From contig JALFFZ010000079.1 in NCBI GenBank assembly GCA_022777585.1, positions 1 to 43,441 of the forward strand: DNA of 43,441 bases, read 5' to 3'. The notes beneath the pieces were generated by a model that did not search any database, was not told where the DNA came from, and saw only the letters and a program-made list of their open reading frames with translations. Shown here in pieces: positions 34,816-43,441 of the stretch; position 1 is the stretch's first letter, and each line of letters opens with the position of its first letter. A program made the position numbers and the translations under genes. The DNA is from Bacteroidales bacterium (GTDB taxonomy: Bacteria > Bacteroidota > Bacteroidia > Bacteroidales > UBA932).

Positions 34816-36057
34816 ATGAAACTTAGGAAAATATTCACATTGTCACTTGCCGCACTCGCCCTTGCAGGCTGCGCCGATGATAAATTCGCTTTCGACAAGA
34901 ACGGAGAGGGAAAAGGAACACTCTCATTTGCAGGTCTCAGCATTGACTACTCCGAGGAGATGGTCACAAGGGCCGAGGCTGCGGACGGAACCTATATGCT
35001 CTATGTCTATGACTCAGGCGAGTCCCTCGTATGGTCAGGTCAATATTCCACCATCCTGGAGGGTACCGGAAGCATTTCCCTGCTCGCCGGAGACTACAGA
35101 ATCAACGTCCGTTCCACATCTGCGGCTGTACCTGACGCCAAGTTCTCATCTCCTGTCTATGGGGCATCGCAGACCTTCACAATCACGGCCGGAGAGACCA
35201 CGACACTGGGGACAATCACCTGCACCCTTCTCCAGTGCGCCGTCTCGGTGGAGTACAATGACGACTTCCTCTCATTGGTGACGGGCGACGGAAATACCAG
35301 CGTGGAAGTAACAGCGGGCTCCCCTCTCGACTATGTGCTCAGCTACAATTCGGGCACTCCGAAATACGAGAGGCGCATCGGCTACTTCGCTGTAAACGGA
35401 AACAATACGACAATGGTTGTCACCTTCAAGGGAAGCATTGAGAACAAGACCCAGAAGATGACCACCACGATTACCAATCTCAAGCCTCGCGACTACCACA
35501 TCGTCAAGTTCATGAAGAAGGTTGACGCCACAGGCTCCGTGACAATCGGCATTGAAATAGACGGTCTCGTGGCAGATGCCACACTCGACAATGACATCGA
35601 GGCTTCCGAGCAGGGTGACGGCAATGACCCGGAGGCTCCTGCCGGAGACGGCGGAATCCGTCTCGTATCTACCTGCGACTATGATATCACACAGCCGATT
35701 ACAGTACCTGCATCAGGCAATCCTTTCGACCTTACTCTCCAGGCCGTAGTTCCTAACGGAGTTCTCCGCTTCACAGTGGACATCGCTTCCACCAACGAGG
35801 ACTTCATCAACTCCGTCAACACCGTGGGAGGAACCAACCTTGACCTCATCAATCCTTCCGAGGAAGCAATGGGCGTATTCGACATCGTGCCATTCCCTCA
35901 CGGAGCGGAGCTCGCAGGACAGACATTAGTGGACTTCGACCTCTCTGGCGCCCAGACCGCAATTCTCGGCTTCCCTGGCAGCCACACATTCAGGATGAAT
36001 GTTGTGGACACGAAGGGTTGCAGGAACAGCATTGACGTAATATTCATTGTCGAATAA
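34816..36057 (+). CDS. DUF4493-type lipoprotein
   Basis: The 413-residue lipoprotein (ATG at 34816, which begins the signal peptide MKLRKIFTLSLAALALAGC; an earlier ATG at 34804 overlaps the previous gene) has a lipobox ending at C19 followed by ADD, which could serve as a surface-export signal. The first 220 residues follow the DUF4493 pattern (SLLAGDYRINVRS, QTFTITAGETTTLGTITC, TNLKPRDYHIVKFM). The remaining 170 hold another beta domain (FDLTLQAVVPNGVLRFTVDI). Function unknown. Confidence 0.75.
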   Translation: MKLRKIFTLSLAALALAGCADDKFAFDKNGEGKGTLSFAGLSIDYSEEMVTRAEAADGTYMLYVYDSGESLVWSGQYSTILEGTGSISLLAGDYRINVRSTSAAVPDAKFSSPVYGASQTFTITAGETTTLGTITCTLLQCAVSVEYNDDFLSLVTGDGNTSVEVTAGSPLDYVLSYNSGTPKYERRIGYFAVNGNNTTMVVTFKGSIENKTQKMTTTITNLKPRDYHIVKFMKKVDATGSVTIGIEIDGLVADATLDNDIEASEQGDGNDPEAPAGDGGIRLVSTCDYDITQPITVPASGNPFDLTLQAVVPNGVLRFTVDIASTNEDFINSVNTVGGTNLDLINPSEEAMGVFDIVPFPHGAELAGQTLVDFDLSGAQTAILGFPGSHTFRMNVVDTKGCRNSIDVIFIVE

Positions 36058-36074
36058 GAAGAGGAGGGAAGAAA

Positions 36075-37892
36075 ATGAAAAAGACATTTGCACTTATCAC
36101 AATAGCTGCGGCGGCCCTCTTGTCCTGCCAGAAGCAGCAGACCACACCTGAAGGGGAAGGTGCCCTCATACTCTCGGTCAGCACTGGTGAGACCAGGGCG
36201 GCAATGACATCTGACGAACTTCTCGCCAATGCAGACATCCGCATATACAAGGATGACTTCTCCGGAATGGTACGCCACTACAAGTATTCCGAGCTTCCGC
36301 AGAGAATCTATCTGCCGTCAGGAGGATACAGAATCGACGTGGTTGCCGGTGAGGCTGCGAAGGAGACCCCTTCATACGCATCCTGGGAGCAGAAAAGTTA
36401 CAAGGGAAGCAAGGCAGTCACCATCACAGCCGGAGGCTCCGAGAACATCACGGTGGTGGCCGCAATGAACAGCATCGTATCGAACATTTCATTTGACAGC
36501 ACGATAGACAGCTATTTCCAGGCAGGTTATTCCTGTTCTGTAAGTCTCTCCACAGTGGAGGGGGCAAGTCTCTCGTACAGCAAGTCCCAGAGCGGAACGG
36601 ACGGATATTTCATCGCATCCGGATTCGAGCCATCCCTCGACTGGACATTCAGCGGAACCCTCACAAGCGGCGAGTCCTTCACCAAGAGCGGACGGATTCA
36701 GAACGTAGAGGGAGGAAAGCGCTACAAACTCCTCCTCAAATACGTGGAAAAGAACGGCCTCCTCGATGTTGAAATTCTCGTGGACGACACCCTCAATGAG
36801 GTTTACGACGACATTATCTTCGTTCCGGTATCAACAGGGCTCGCATCTACCGGAAAATATGAGGTCTGGGGAACCAAGTTCACCGCATACGCCGACGTGG
36901 ACGAGAATGAATATGACCGGACCAAGGTTTACTTCGAGTACAGGGTTGCTGGAAGCGATGGCGCGTGGAGCCGCTCGGTGGCTGCCACAAGGATCAGCGA
37001 AGGCTCATACTCTGCCCTGATCAACGGCCTGGCCGGAGAGACTGAATACGAGTACCGCCTCGTAGTGACCAAAGCCGCTGACGGAAGCGAGGAAATCGTG
37101 GATGGCACCAAGACTGTCACCACTGAGGCAACCCCTCAGGTACCGAACAGCAGTTTCGAGACTGTCAGTCACGCCGAGAGCAGCAACTACTACTCATTCT
37201 ATGACCCTGCCTCATCCGACCCTGCTCTCCAGAGCAAGTGGTGGTGCAGCGGAAACAAGGGCTCTACAACAGTAGGTTCTTCCTACCAGATTACATACCC
37301 TGACACCGGAGACAAGCAGGACGGAAACCAGTCAGTATGTCTGGAGTCAAGATATGTAATTGTAAAGTTCGCTGCAGGAAACCTGTTCTGCGGGCGGTTC
37401 GGAGCCACAATCGGAACAAGCGGCGGTACTGTCTATTTCGGACGTCCATTCACAGCCCGCCCTACCGCAATGCGTTTCTGGGCCAAGTATTCATCCGGAA
37501 AGATAAACCGTGTCGGCAACGGCCCTGCGGGAGTCCAGTCAGGTGACTATGACAAGGCCTCCCTGCGAATCGCCCTCGGCACCTGGGATTACAAGAAGTA
37601 TGGCGGCGATGCAAACAGCCCTATTCTCGTGAACACCACGGACGAAAGCACATTCATGGATTACGCCACGGACGAGTCAACCATAGCCTTCGGAGAGAGG
37701 ATTCTGACAGCCGATGCGGATAACAGCACCAACGTATGGCAGCAGATTACCATTCCTCTGGACTACAAGACCACAACCGAATATCCTACACATATCATGA
37801 TTGCCTTTGCGGCAAGCATGTACGGTGACTACTTCACAGGTTGTGACTCCAGCAAGCTGTGGCTTGACAAGATAGAACTTCTCTACGAATAA
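36075..37892 (+). CDS. DUF4493-fn3-PCMD domain lipoprotein
   Basis: The 605-residue lipoprotein has a lipobox ending at C18. Domains in order: DUF4493 (about 25-255), a fibronectin-III-like domain (about 265-355, ending ETEYEYRLVV), and the PCMD domain (putative carbohydrate metabolism domain, about 357-605) starting VPNSSFETVS and including SKWWCSGNKGSTTVG and a final DYFTGCDSSKLWLDKIELLYE-like strand. The last two domains are repeated in the gene at 39,436. PCMD proteins are thought to bind or process glycans; this is weakly supported in general. Confidence 0.8.
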   Translation: MKKTFALITIAAAALLSCQKQQTTPEGEGALILSVSTGETRAAMTSDELLANADIRIYKDDFSGMVRHYKYSELPQRIYLPSGGYRIDVVAGEAAKETPSYASWEQKSYKGSKAVTITAGGSENITVVAAMNSIVSNISFDSTIDSYFQAGYSCSVSLSTVEGASLSYSKSQSGTDGYFIASGFEPSLDWTFSGTLTSGESFTKSGRIQNVEGGKRYKLLLKYVEKNGLLDVEILVDDTLNEVYDDIIFVPVSTGLASTGKYEVWGTKFTAYADVDENEYDRTKVYFEYRVAGSDGAWSRSVAATRISEGSYSALINGLAGETEYEYRLVVTKAADGSEEIVDGTKTVTTEATPQVPNSSFETVSHAESSNYYSFYDPASSDPALQSKWWCSGNKGSTTVGSSYQITYPDTGDKQDGNQSVCLESRYVIVKFAAGNLFCGRFGATIGTSGGTVYFGRPFTARPTAMRFWAKYSSGKINRVGNGPAGVQSGDYDKASLRIALGTWDYKKYGGDANSPILVNTTDESTFMDYATDESTIAFGERILTADADNSTNVWQQITIPLDYKTTTEYPTHIMIAFAASMYGDYFTGCDSSKLWLDKIELLYE

Positions 37893-37896
37893 GTTT

Positions 37897-38643
37897 ATGC
37901 GCGGAAATACTCTACTAAAAGCGGTGCTCAGTATCATAACGCTGACCCTTGCCCTTGGGGCAGGGGCTCAGCGTTATGACAGAGGCTATAACCTGTCAAA
38001 TTCAGGCAGCTTCGTGAAAAAGGGCACCTGGATGGCCGGAGGGACAGCCAGCTATTCATTCCACGACAACGAGGACTACAACCTCCTTATCATCGAGGAC
38101 ATCAACTCCACGGGTTATGGAGTCAATGTCAGTCCCGCATTCTGCTATATGGTAAGGAACAATATGGGAATCGGCATGAGGGTGGAGTACGGCCGCAACA
38201 TGCTCAAGCTCGACGACGCTCACGTCGATATCGAGGACGTTTCGATGGATGTGAAGGACTATCACTGGATCAAGCAGATGGTAAATGCCAAATTCATCCT
38301 CAGGAACTACATTCCACTCGGTGATTCGAAGCGCTTCGCAATGTTCACGGAGTCCCAGCTCTCGTTCGGTTACGGACAGGCGAAGGTGGTAAACGGCAAC
38401 CTGGAGTATCCGAAGGGAGCATACGACAACATTACCAACCTCAGCGTGAACCTCTGTCCCGGACTCATGGCTTTTGCAGACGAGCATTTCGCCATCGAAC
38501 TGAGTGTCAAGATGCTCGGCCTGAGCATAAGCCACGTCGAGCAGACCAAGAATCAGGTTTACTACGGCAGCCGCAACTCCACATCGATCAATTTCAAGAT
38601 CAACGTGCTCACAGTAGGTGTCGGAATATATTATTATCTTTAG
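37897..38643 (+). CDS. Outer-membrane beta-barrel protein A
   Basis: The 248-residue protein has a cleavable signal peptide (AGAQ cut near residue 24) and alternating hydrophobic strands that end in an aromatic stretch (VGVGIYYYL), all marks of an outer-membrane barrel of about 8-10 strands. It shares layout with the next gene: a GxGxxxSYSFxD strand, SPAFCYMVRNNMGIGMR and NLSVNLCPGLMAF. The pair looks like a duplicated gene. Start is four bases after the previous stop, so translation is coupled. Function unknown. Confidence 0.7.
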   Translation: MRGNTLLKAVLSIITLTLALGAGAQRYDRGYNLSNSGSFVKKGTWMAGGTASYSFHDNEDYNLLIIEDINSTGYGVNVSPAFCYMVRNNMGIGMRVEYGRNMLKLDDAHVDIEDVSMDVKDYHWIKQMVNAKFILRNYIPLGDSKRFAMFTESQLSFGYGQAKVVNGNLEYPKGAYDNITNLSVNLCPGLMAFADEHFAIELSVKMLGLSISHVEQTKNQVYYGSRNSTSINFKINVLTVGVGIYYYL

Positions 38644-38646
38644 CCT

Positions 38647-39432
38647 ATGAGGAAGATTATAGCAATATTCATCGCACTTCTCCCGCTCGTGACAGATATG
38701 TCGGCAAGGGACCGCAACAGGGAACCGCGGGTAATGGGAGTACCTATGAGCGTCAAGGATACAAGTTCCAACGGCAGGAGACTGGCCCAGAGGCTGTTCA
38801 TCAGCAAGGGAGAAGTCGGCCTTGGAATATCCTTCTCCTATCTTGACATTGACAGCAATGACAGCGACTACCTCATGCTGCTTCAGAACTGCAACGCCTA
38901 CGCGAAGACTTTCAGCGTGATACCGACTGTCTCCTACGCCATAAAGGACAACAAAATCATCGGAATGCGTTTCAAGTATTCCACCTCATCGGGCAATATC
39001 TCCGAAGCTGACCTGAGCCTTTTGAGCGAGGATCTGACATTGAATGTAAGCAAGATCAGGGCAAACGGAGACACCTACCAGACGGCAGTCTTCTACAGGG
39101 CCTACCTCGGGCTCGACAGCCACGGGCGCTTCGGGCTTTTCAATGACGTCCAGCTTGCCTATACCCACGGCAGGACAACATTCTCCTACGGGGATACGGG
39201 TCTCAATGCCTACAACCTCTCGGACAAGGTCAACCTGAGCCTGCATCCGGGCCTTGAAGTATTCGCAATGAACAATATAAGCCTCAGTGTCAGCCTCGGC
39301 TTCGGAGGCCTGAGATACACAAACATCAGATGTATGGAAGATGGCCATATCACCGGCAGGAGAATAGCAGGAAACGCCCGTTTCTACATGGATGTCACTG
39401 ACATACGCATAGGTCTCACAATCCACATCTAA
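38647..39432 (+). CDS. Outer-membrane beta-barrel protein B
   Basis: The 261-residue protein is a diverged relative of the previous gene: FSVIPTVSYAIKDNKIIGMRFKY and KVNLSLHPGLEVFAMNNISLSVSLG match the corresponding segments of protein A. It has a signal peptide and a terminal strand (TDIRIGLTIHI). It starts three bases after protein A and ends three bases before the next gene. Confidence 0.7.
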   Translation: MRKIIAIFIALLPLVTDMSARDRNREPRVMGVPMSVKDTSSNGRRLAQRLFISKGEVGLGISFSYLDIDSNDSDYLMLLQNCNAYAKTFSVIPTVSYAIKDNKIIGMRFKYSTSSGNISEADLSLLSEDLTLNVSKIRANGDTYQTAVFYRAYLGLDSHGRFGLFNDVQLAYTHGRTTFSYGDTGLNAYNLSDKVNLSLHPGLEVFAMNNISLSVSLGFGGLRYTNIRCMEDGHITGRRIAGNARFYMDVTDIRIGLTIHI

Positions 39433-39435
39433 AGT

Positions 39436-41037
39436 ATGAGAAAATTCATTTCAATCCTGTCAGCAGCTGCGGTCATTGTATCCTGCATCCACAATGACCT
39501 GCCCTACCCTGTCATTGAGGCGTCAATCACATCATTGGAGGTGGAGGGAGCAAGTTCAGTGGAAATCAACAGTCTTAGGCAGATTATCACCATAACGCTC
39601 GAGGAGACCACGGACATCAGGAATGTACAGGTCAAGAACATTGGGTTCAACACCCCTGAGGTGAAGCCTTCCTGGAACATCTGCGGCTTCCGCGACCTCA
39701 GCAAACCGCTGAAGCTCACGCTCACCACATACGGTGACTATGAATGGACAATAGAGGCGAAGCAGCCAATAGAACGCTGGTTTTCAATGTCTTATCAGGT
39801 CGGGGAAAGCGCAGTTGACTATGAGAACAAAAGAGTTGTGGTCAAAGTCGCCGCTACGGCCGATGTGGCAAATCTTTCCATAACAAGCTGCAAGCTCGGG
39901 CCAAAGGACATAACCACCTATACTCCGGACCCTTCCACCATCAGGGATTTCAGCGAGGAACAGACAATACAGGTCGCCTACCATAGCGTCAGGGAGGAGT
40001 GGAAGATTTTTGTGGAGAGAAGTTCGACAACTGTCAGATTCCTGAAACTCGACCCTTGGACCAGAATCGCCTGGCTTACCGCCGAGGGAATTGCCGGCAA
40101 TGACAATGGATTCAGGCTGAGGGAGTCAGGCACGGAGGAATGGCAGGCAATCAGTCCAAGCTCCGAGACCGGAGGCAAGTTCACCGCAAGTGCGGACGGG
40201 CTGAAGCCTGAGACAACCTACGAATGCAAGGCGTTCAGCGGAAACGAGGAAACCGAGATTCAGACATTCACGACAGAGGATGAAAGACAGTTGCCTAACG
40301 CAGGCTTCGAGACCTGGTCCAATGCTGAATCCGACAAATACTACTCGTTCTTCGATCCTGCATCTCCGGATCCTGAGCTGCAGACCAAGTGGTGGGGCAG
40401 CGGAAACAAGGGCTCGACTACAGTGGGTGCCAGCCATACCATTACAATGCCTTGCACCGATGATGCAGTGGAGGGAAAGAGTTCCCTGCTCATGGCATCA
40501 GACTATGTGGTCATCAAATTCGCGGCAGGAAACGTATTCTCCGGGGAATACTACAAGACCATTGGAACCAGCGGCGGTGTCATCCGCATGGGAAGGCCGT
40601 TCACACACAGGCCTCAGAAACTCACGGCCTGGATCAGGTACAGGGCAGGAGTCATCACCGACAAGACATTCGGGGACAAGCCTGACAATGACCCTGTGAA
40701 GGTCGGAGACCGCGACAGAGGAAGCATCTGGGTGGCTCTCGGTGACTGGGACTACCACAAATACGGCGGCTCGGAGGAATCCCCTGTGGAGCTCAACACT
40801 ACCGACAAGAGCACGTTCTTCGACCCTAAGGGCGAGAATGTCATAGCATACGGCAATTTCGTGGCTGACAGGGACTATGACCAGTGGACGAAGGTGGAAG
40901 TGCCTCTTGAGTACGTGACAACGTCCAAGAAGCCTACCCATATCATTGTATCCTGCGCATCGAGTATGCTGGGTGACTATTTCACCGGCAGTGCAGACTC
41001 AAGGATGTGGATAGACGATATCCGGCTGGAATATTGA
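39436..41037 (+). CDS. Ig-fn3-PCMD domain lipoprotein
   Basis: The 533-residue lipoprotein has a lipobox ending at C17. The N-terminal 200 residues are two beta domains of DUF5018-like appearance (YPVIEASITSLEVEGASS and YGDYEWTIEAKQPIERWF). A fn3-like domain follows (about 205-275), then a PCMD domain (about 280-533) with LPNAGFETWS, TKWWGSGNKGSTTVG and DYFTGSADSRMWIDDIRLEY. The fn3-PCMD half closely matches the protein at 36,075. It is the last gene of the operon and a terminator follows six bases later. Confidence 0.8.
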   Translation: MRKFISILSAAAVIVSCIHNDLPYPVIEASITSLEVEGASSVEINSLRQIITITLEETTDIRNVQVKNIGFNTPEVKPSWNICGFRDLSKPLKLTLTTYGDYEWTIEAKQPIERWFSMSYQVGESAVDYENKRVVVKVAATADVANLSITSCKLGPKDITTYTPDPSTIRDFSEEQTIQVAYHSVREEWKIFVERSSTTVRFLKLDPWTRIAWLTAEGIAGNDNGFRLRESGTEEWQAISPSSETGGKFTASADGLKPETTYECKAFSGNEETEIQTFTTEDERQLPNAGFETWSNAESDKYYSFFDPASPDPELQTKWWGSGNKGSTTVGASHTITMPCTDDAVEGKSSLLMASDYVVIKFAAGNVFSGEYYKTIGTSGGVIRMGRPFTHRPQKLTAWIRYRAGVITDKTFGDKPDNDPVKVGDRDRGSIWVALGDWDYHKYGGSEESPVELNTTDKSTFFDPKGENVIAYGNFVADRDYDQWTKVEVPLEYVTTSKKPTHIIVSCASSMLGDYFTGSADSRMWIDDIRLEY

Positions 41038-41042
41038 CGCAG

Positions 41043-41069
41043 AAAGGGTGGCTCACGGGCCACCCTTTT
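41043..41069. terminator. Terminator after the surface operon and metG
   Basis: AAAGGGTGGC and GCCACCCTTT form a 10-bp stem with a 6-base loop and a short T run on the plus strand. It lies between the converging surface operon and metG and may serve both. Confidence 0.8.
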
Positions 41070-41097
41070 CAGTGATATGCGGCTCAGGCCGCAAATG

Positions 41098-43275
41098 CTA
41101 TCCTATCTCGGCTCCGTTGAGCAGAACCTCCGCAGGAGTGATGAACCTCATCTTCCCGTCCCCCTGACGTGCCATGAGAATCATTCCCTTGGACTCGATA
41201 CCGCGGATCTTCCTTGGAGCAAGATTGGCGAGAATGCATATCTGCTTCCCGACCATATCCTCCGGTGAATAGAACTCGGCGATACCGGAGACAATGGTAC
41301 GCTTGTCAATGCCGGTATCGATGGTAAGCTTCAGCAGCTTGTCAGTCTTGGGCACACGCTCAGCCTCAAGCACGGTGGCCGTGCGGATATCCATCTTCTC
41401 GAAATCCTCGAAAGTGCATTCAGCCTTCTGAGGGGCCACTACCTTGGCAGCCTCAGCCTTTGCGGCAGCCTCACGCTCTGCCCTGATGGCATCAAGGCGG
41501 GCGAGCTGGGCATTGATTGCCTCATCCTCAATCTTGGCGAAGAGGAGCTCCGGCTGGTTCAGCTGGTGGCCGGCAGGGAGAAGGTCAGTATCTCCGAGAC
41601 GTGACCAGTCAAGGCAGACTCCGCAGGAAGGGAGGCAATCTGCTGAAGAGACAGTATGGAGAGCGGCCCCTTCGCCAGGCCTGTAAGTATTGACAGTCTC
41701 CTGCTCACCCTTACGGTGGTCAACTCCAGCATTGATGCCGACTCCCAGCATATTGCGGAGCTTCTCCGCAGCGAACGGGGTAAACGGCTCGAACGCGATG
41801 GCCAGATCGGCGCAGATCTGGAGGCAGACATTGAGAATGGTGCCGGTATGCTCCAGATCAGTCTTTGCCACCTTCCAAGGCTCGGTATCGGAAATGTACT
41901 TGTTGCCGACACGGGCAATCGACATCGCATCCTTCAGGGCCTCGCGGAAATGATAGCCCTCGATGTTCCTTTCAAGGGAAGCCCTCAGCGCAGGAATCTC
42001 CGCCAGAGTCTCCCTGTCAATGTCGAGGAGATTGCCGCAGGCCGGAACCTTGCCACCGAAATATTTGTGGGTCAGGACAACAGCCCTGTTCACGAAGTTG
42101 CCGAAAATGGCCACGAGCTCGCTGTTGTTGCGCGCCTGGAAATCCTTCCAGCTGAAATCATTGTCCTTGGTCTCGGGAGCATTGGCAGTGAGGACATACC
42201 TCATCACATCCTGCTTGCCCGGGAACTCTGTGAGGAATTCGTGAGCCCATACAGCCCAGTTGCGGGAAGTGGAAATCTTGTCTCCCTCGAGATTAAGGAA
42301 CTCATTGGCAGGGACATTGTCCGGGAGGATATAGCCGTCGCCATAGGCCTTCAGCATTGAAGGGAAGACGATGCAATGGAACACGATATTGTCCTTTCCG
42401 ATGAAGTGGACGAGCTTCGTGTCCCCGCTCTTCCACCATTTGTCCCAGCTCTCCGGGAGCAGCTCCTGGGTATTGGAAATATAGCCAATCGGCGCATCGA
42501 ACCACACGTAGAGAACCTTGCCCTCGGCACCTTCCACAGGTACAGGGACGCCCCAGTCCAGGTCGCGGGATACGGCGCGCGGCTGAAGACCGCCGTCAAT
42601 CCAGCTCTTGCACTGGCCATAGACATTGCTCCTCCACTCCTTGTGATCCTCCAGAATCCACACGCTCAGCCATTTCTCATACTGATCCAGCGGGAGATAC
42701 CAGTGGGAAGTCTTTTTCTTCACAGGCTCCGCTCCGCTGAGCTTGGACTTCGGATTGATGAGTTCTTCCGGGCTGAGGGTGCTGCCGCATTTCTCGCACT
42801 GGTCGCCATAGGCTCCCTCAGCTCCGCATTTAGGGCAGGTTCCGACTATGTACCTGTCAGCGAGGAAAGTCTTCGCCTCCGGGTCGTAGTACTGCTCTGA
42901 CTCCCTGGTGATGAACTTGCCCTCGTCATATAGCTTGCGGAAGAACTCCGAGGCATTCTTCTCGTGAACCTTCGAACTGGTACGTCCGTAAATGTCGAAA
43001 TTGATACCGAGGCCCGAGAAAGAGTCCTTGATAATCTTGTGATACTTGTCCACAATATCCTGCGGAGTACAGCCCTGCTGACGGGCCTTGATCGTAATCG
43101 GCACACCGTGCTCGTCGCTGCCGCATACATAGAGCACATCCTCTCCCCTCATCCTGAGATATCTGACGTAGATATCAGCAGGCACATAGACACCGGCGAG
43201 ATGGCCGATGTGGACAGGGCCGTTGGCATAAGGCAACGCGCTGGTCACAAGTGTTCTTTTGAATTTCTTATCCAT
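41098..43275 (-). CDS. metG: Methionyl-tRNA synthetase with C-terminal tRNA-binding domain
   Basis: The 725-residue enzyme charges tRNA-Met. It has the class I HIGH motif ([11 protein letters not shown]), a zinc knuckle ([18 protein letters not shown]), and the KMSKS-equivalent [10 protein letters not shown]. The anticodon-binding helical domain is followed by a linker and a Trbp111-like tRNA-binding domain (about residues 620-725, with [23 protein letters not shown]). Between RNMLG and [18 protein letters not shown] there are about 40 more residues than I expect in Bacteroidales relatives, including [10 protein letters not shown]. The start is the ATG at 43275. Confidence 0.97.
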   Translation of the reverse strand: MDKKFKRTLVTSALPYANGPVHIGHLAGVYVPADIYVRYLRMRGEDVLYVCGSDEHGVPITIKARQQGCTPQDIVDKYHKIIKDSFSGLGINFDIYGRTSSKVHEKNASEFFRKLYDEGKFITRESEQYYDPEAKTFLADRYIVGTCPKCGAEGAYGDQCEKCGSTLSPEELINPKSKLSGAEPVKKKTSHWYLPLDQYEKWLSVWILEDHKEWRSNVYGQCKSWIDGGLQPRAVSRDLDWGVPVPVEGAEGKVLYVWFDAPIGYISNTQELLPESWDKWWKSGDTKLVHFIGKDNIVFHCIVFPSMLKAYGDGYILPDNVPANEFLNLEGDKISTSRNWAVWAHEFLTEFPGKQDVMRYVLTANAPETKDNDFSWKDFQARNNSELVAIFGNFVNRAVVLTHKYFGGKVPACGNLLDIDRETLAEIPALRASLERNIEGYHFREALKDAMSIARVGNKYISDTEPWKVAKTDLEHTGTILNVCLQICADLAIAFEPFTPFAAEKLRNMLGVGINAGVDHRKGEQETVNTYRPGEGAALHTVSSADCLPSCGVCLDWSRLGDTDLLPAGHQLNQPELLFAKIEDEAINAQLARLDAIRAEREAAAKAEAAKVVAPQKAECTFEDFEKMDIRTATVLEAERVPKTDKLLKLTIDTGIDKRTIVSGIAEFYSPEDMVGKQICILANLAPRKIRGIESKGMILMARQGDGKMRFITPAEVLLNGAEIG

Positions 43276-43441
43276 ATTCCACTACTGTCCCGTTTAAACT
43301 AATTAATACTGAATAAGTTAGGATATTCGTCAGTTGAAACGGAATTTTGATTTTTGTTAAACAATTGATTTATAGGCACTTTCTCAAATAACACAAAGCC
43401 TAACGTTTGAGAAATTGTATACAATGATTGCTCTAGCCCTA
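43276..43441. other. AT-rich flank at window edge
   Basis: Base composition falls sharply just before the metG start. The stretch contains the inverted pair TTTCTCAAA (about 43380) and TTTGAGAAA (about 43408). No TAnnTTTG promoter for metG is obvious. It could be a promoter region or the end of an insertion element outside the window; I cannot decide. Confidence 0.3.

Overview
This is a Bacteroidales-type genome segment. The evidence is a SusC/SusD pair, Bacteroidetes promoters (TTTG about 20 bases before TAnnTTTG), many short lipoproteins of Bacteroides-only families (DUF4493, PCMD, DUF4959/DUF5000, DUF4998), ribosomal genes in the order rplM-rpsI-rpsB-tsf, and a long MetG with a C-terminal tRNA-binding domain. 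The genus cannot be fixed from the sequence. The window mixes core genes with accessory blocks, one of them AT-rich and clearly foreign in composition.

Bases 1-5,900 (AT-rich) hold a tightly overlapping defence-like operon. It encodes an adenine methyltransferase fused to an HsdR-N nuclease domain, a protein joining a DGQHR (DndB-like) domain to a nucleoside-deoxyribosyltransferase/TIR-like domain, a two-TRD specificity subunit, and the truncated start of an Abi-alpha (DUF4393) protein. The operon breaks off at about 5,565-5,630 against a second truncated gene, a zinc-finger/HTH excisionase-like protein on the other strand. This looks like a recombination scar. The operon is the best candidate here for an undescribed system.

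Bases 6,000-28,993 form an alpha-mannoside utilisation locus. A leftward operon carries susC, susD, two surface lipoproteins, a GH38 alpha-mannosidase and a broken second GH38-like gene. To its right are a decayed GH92 remnant, a GntR/UTRA regulator, an MFS sugar transporter, a mannose-6-phosphate isomerase, a ROK sugar kinase and an intact GH92 alpha-mannosidase. The likely flow is: surface capture by SusCD, trimming by GH38 and GH92, mannose uptake by the MFS protein, phosphorylation by the ROK kinase and isomerisation to fructose-6-phosphate. Five near-identical 14-bp palindromes, one at each start point, look like the operators of the GntR protein. An AAA/DUF4143 ATPase preceded by a 22-bp perfect palindrome is inserted in the middle.

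Bases 29,055-31,821 are the core translation genes tsf, rpsB, rpsI and rplM, all leftward, with a clear promoter ahead of rplM. Bases 32,276-41,037 are a seven-gene rightward operon of cell-surface proteins: a fimbrillin-like lipoprotein, DUF4493 lipoproteins, two related outer-membrane barrels and two lipoproteins ending in the same fn3-PCMD module. Its job is unknown. Bases 41,098-43,275 are metG, leftward, followed by an AT-rich stub at the window edge. No tRNA, rRNA or CRISPR array was recognised.
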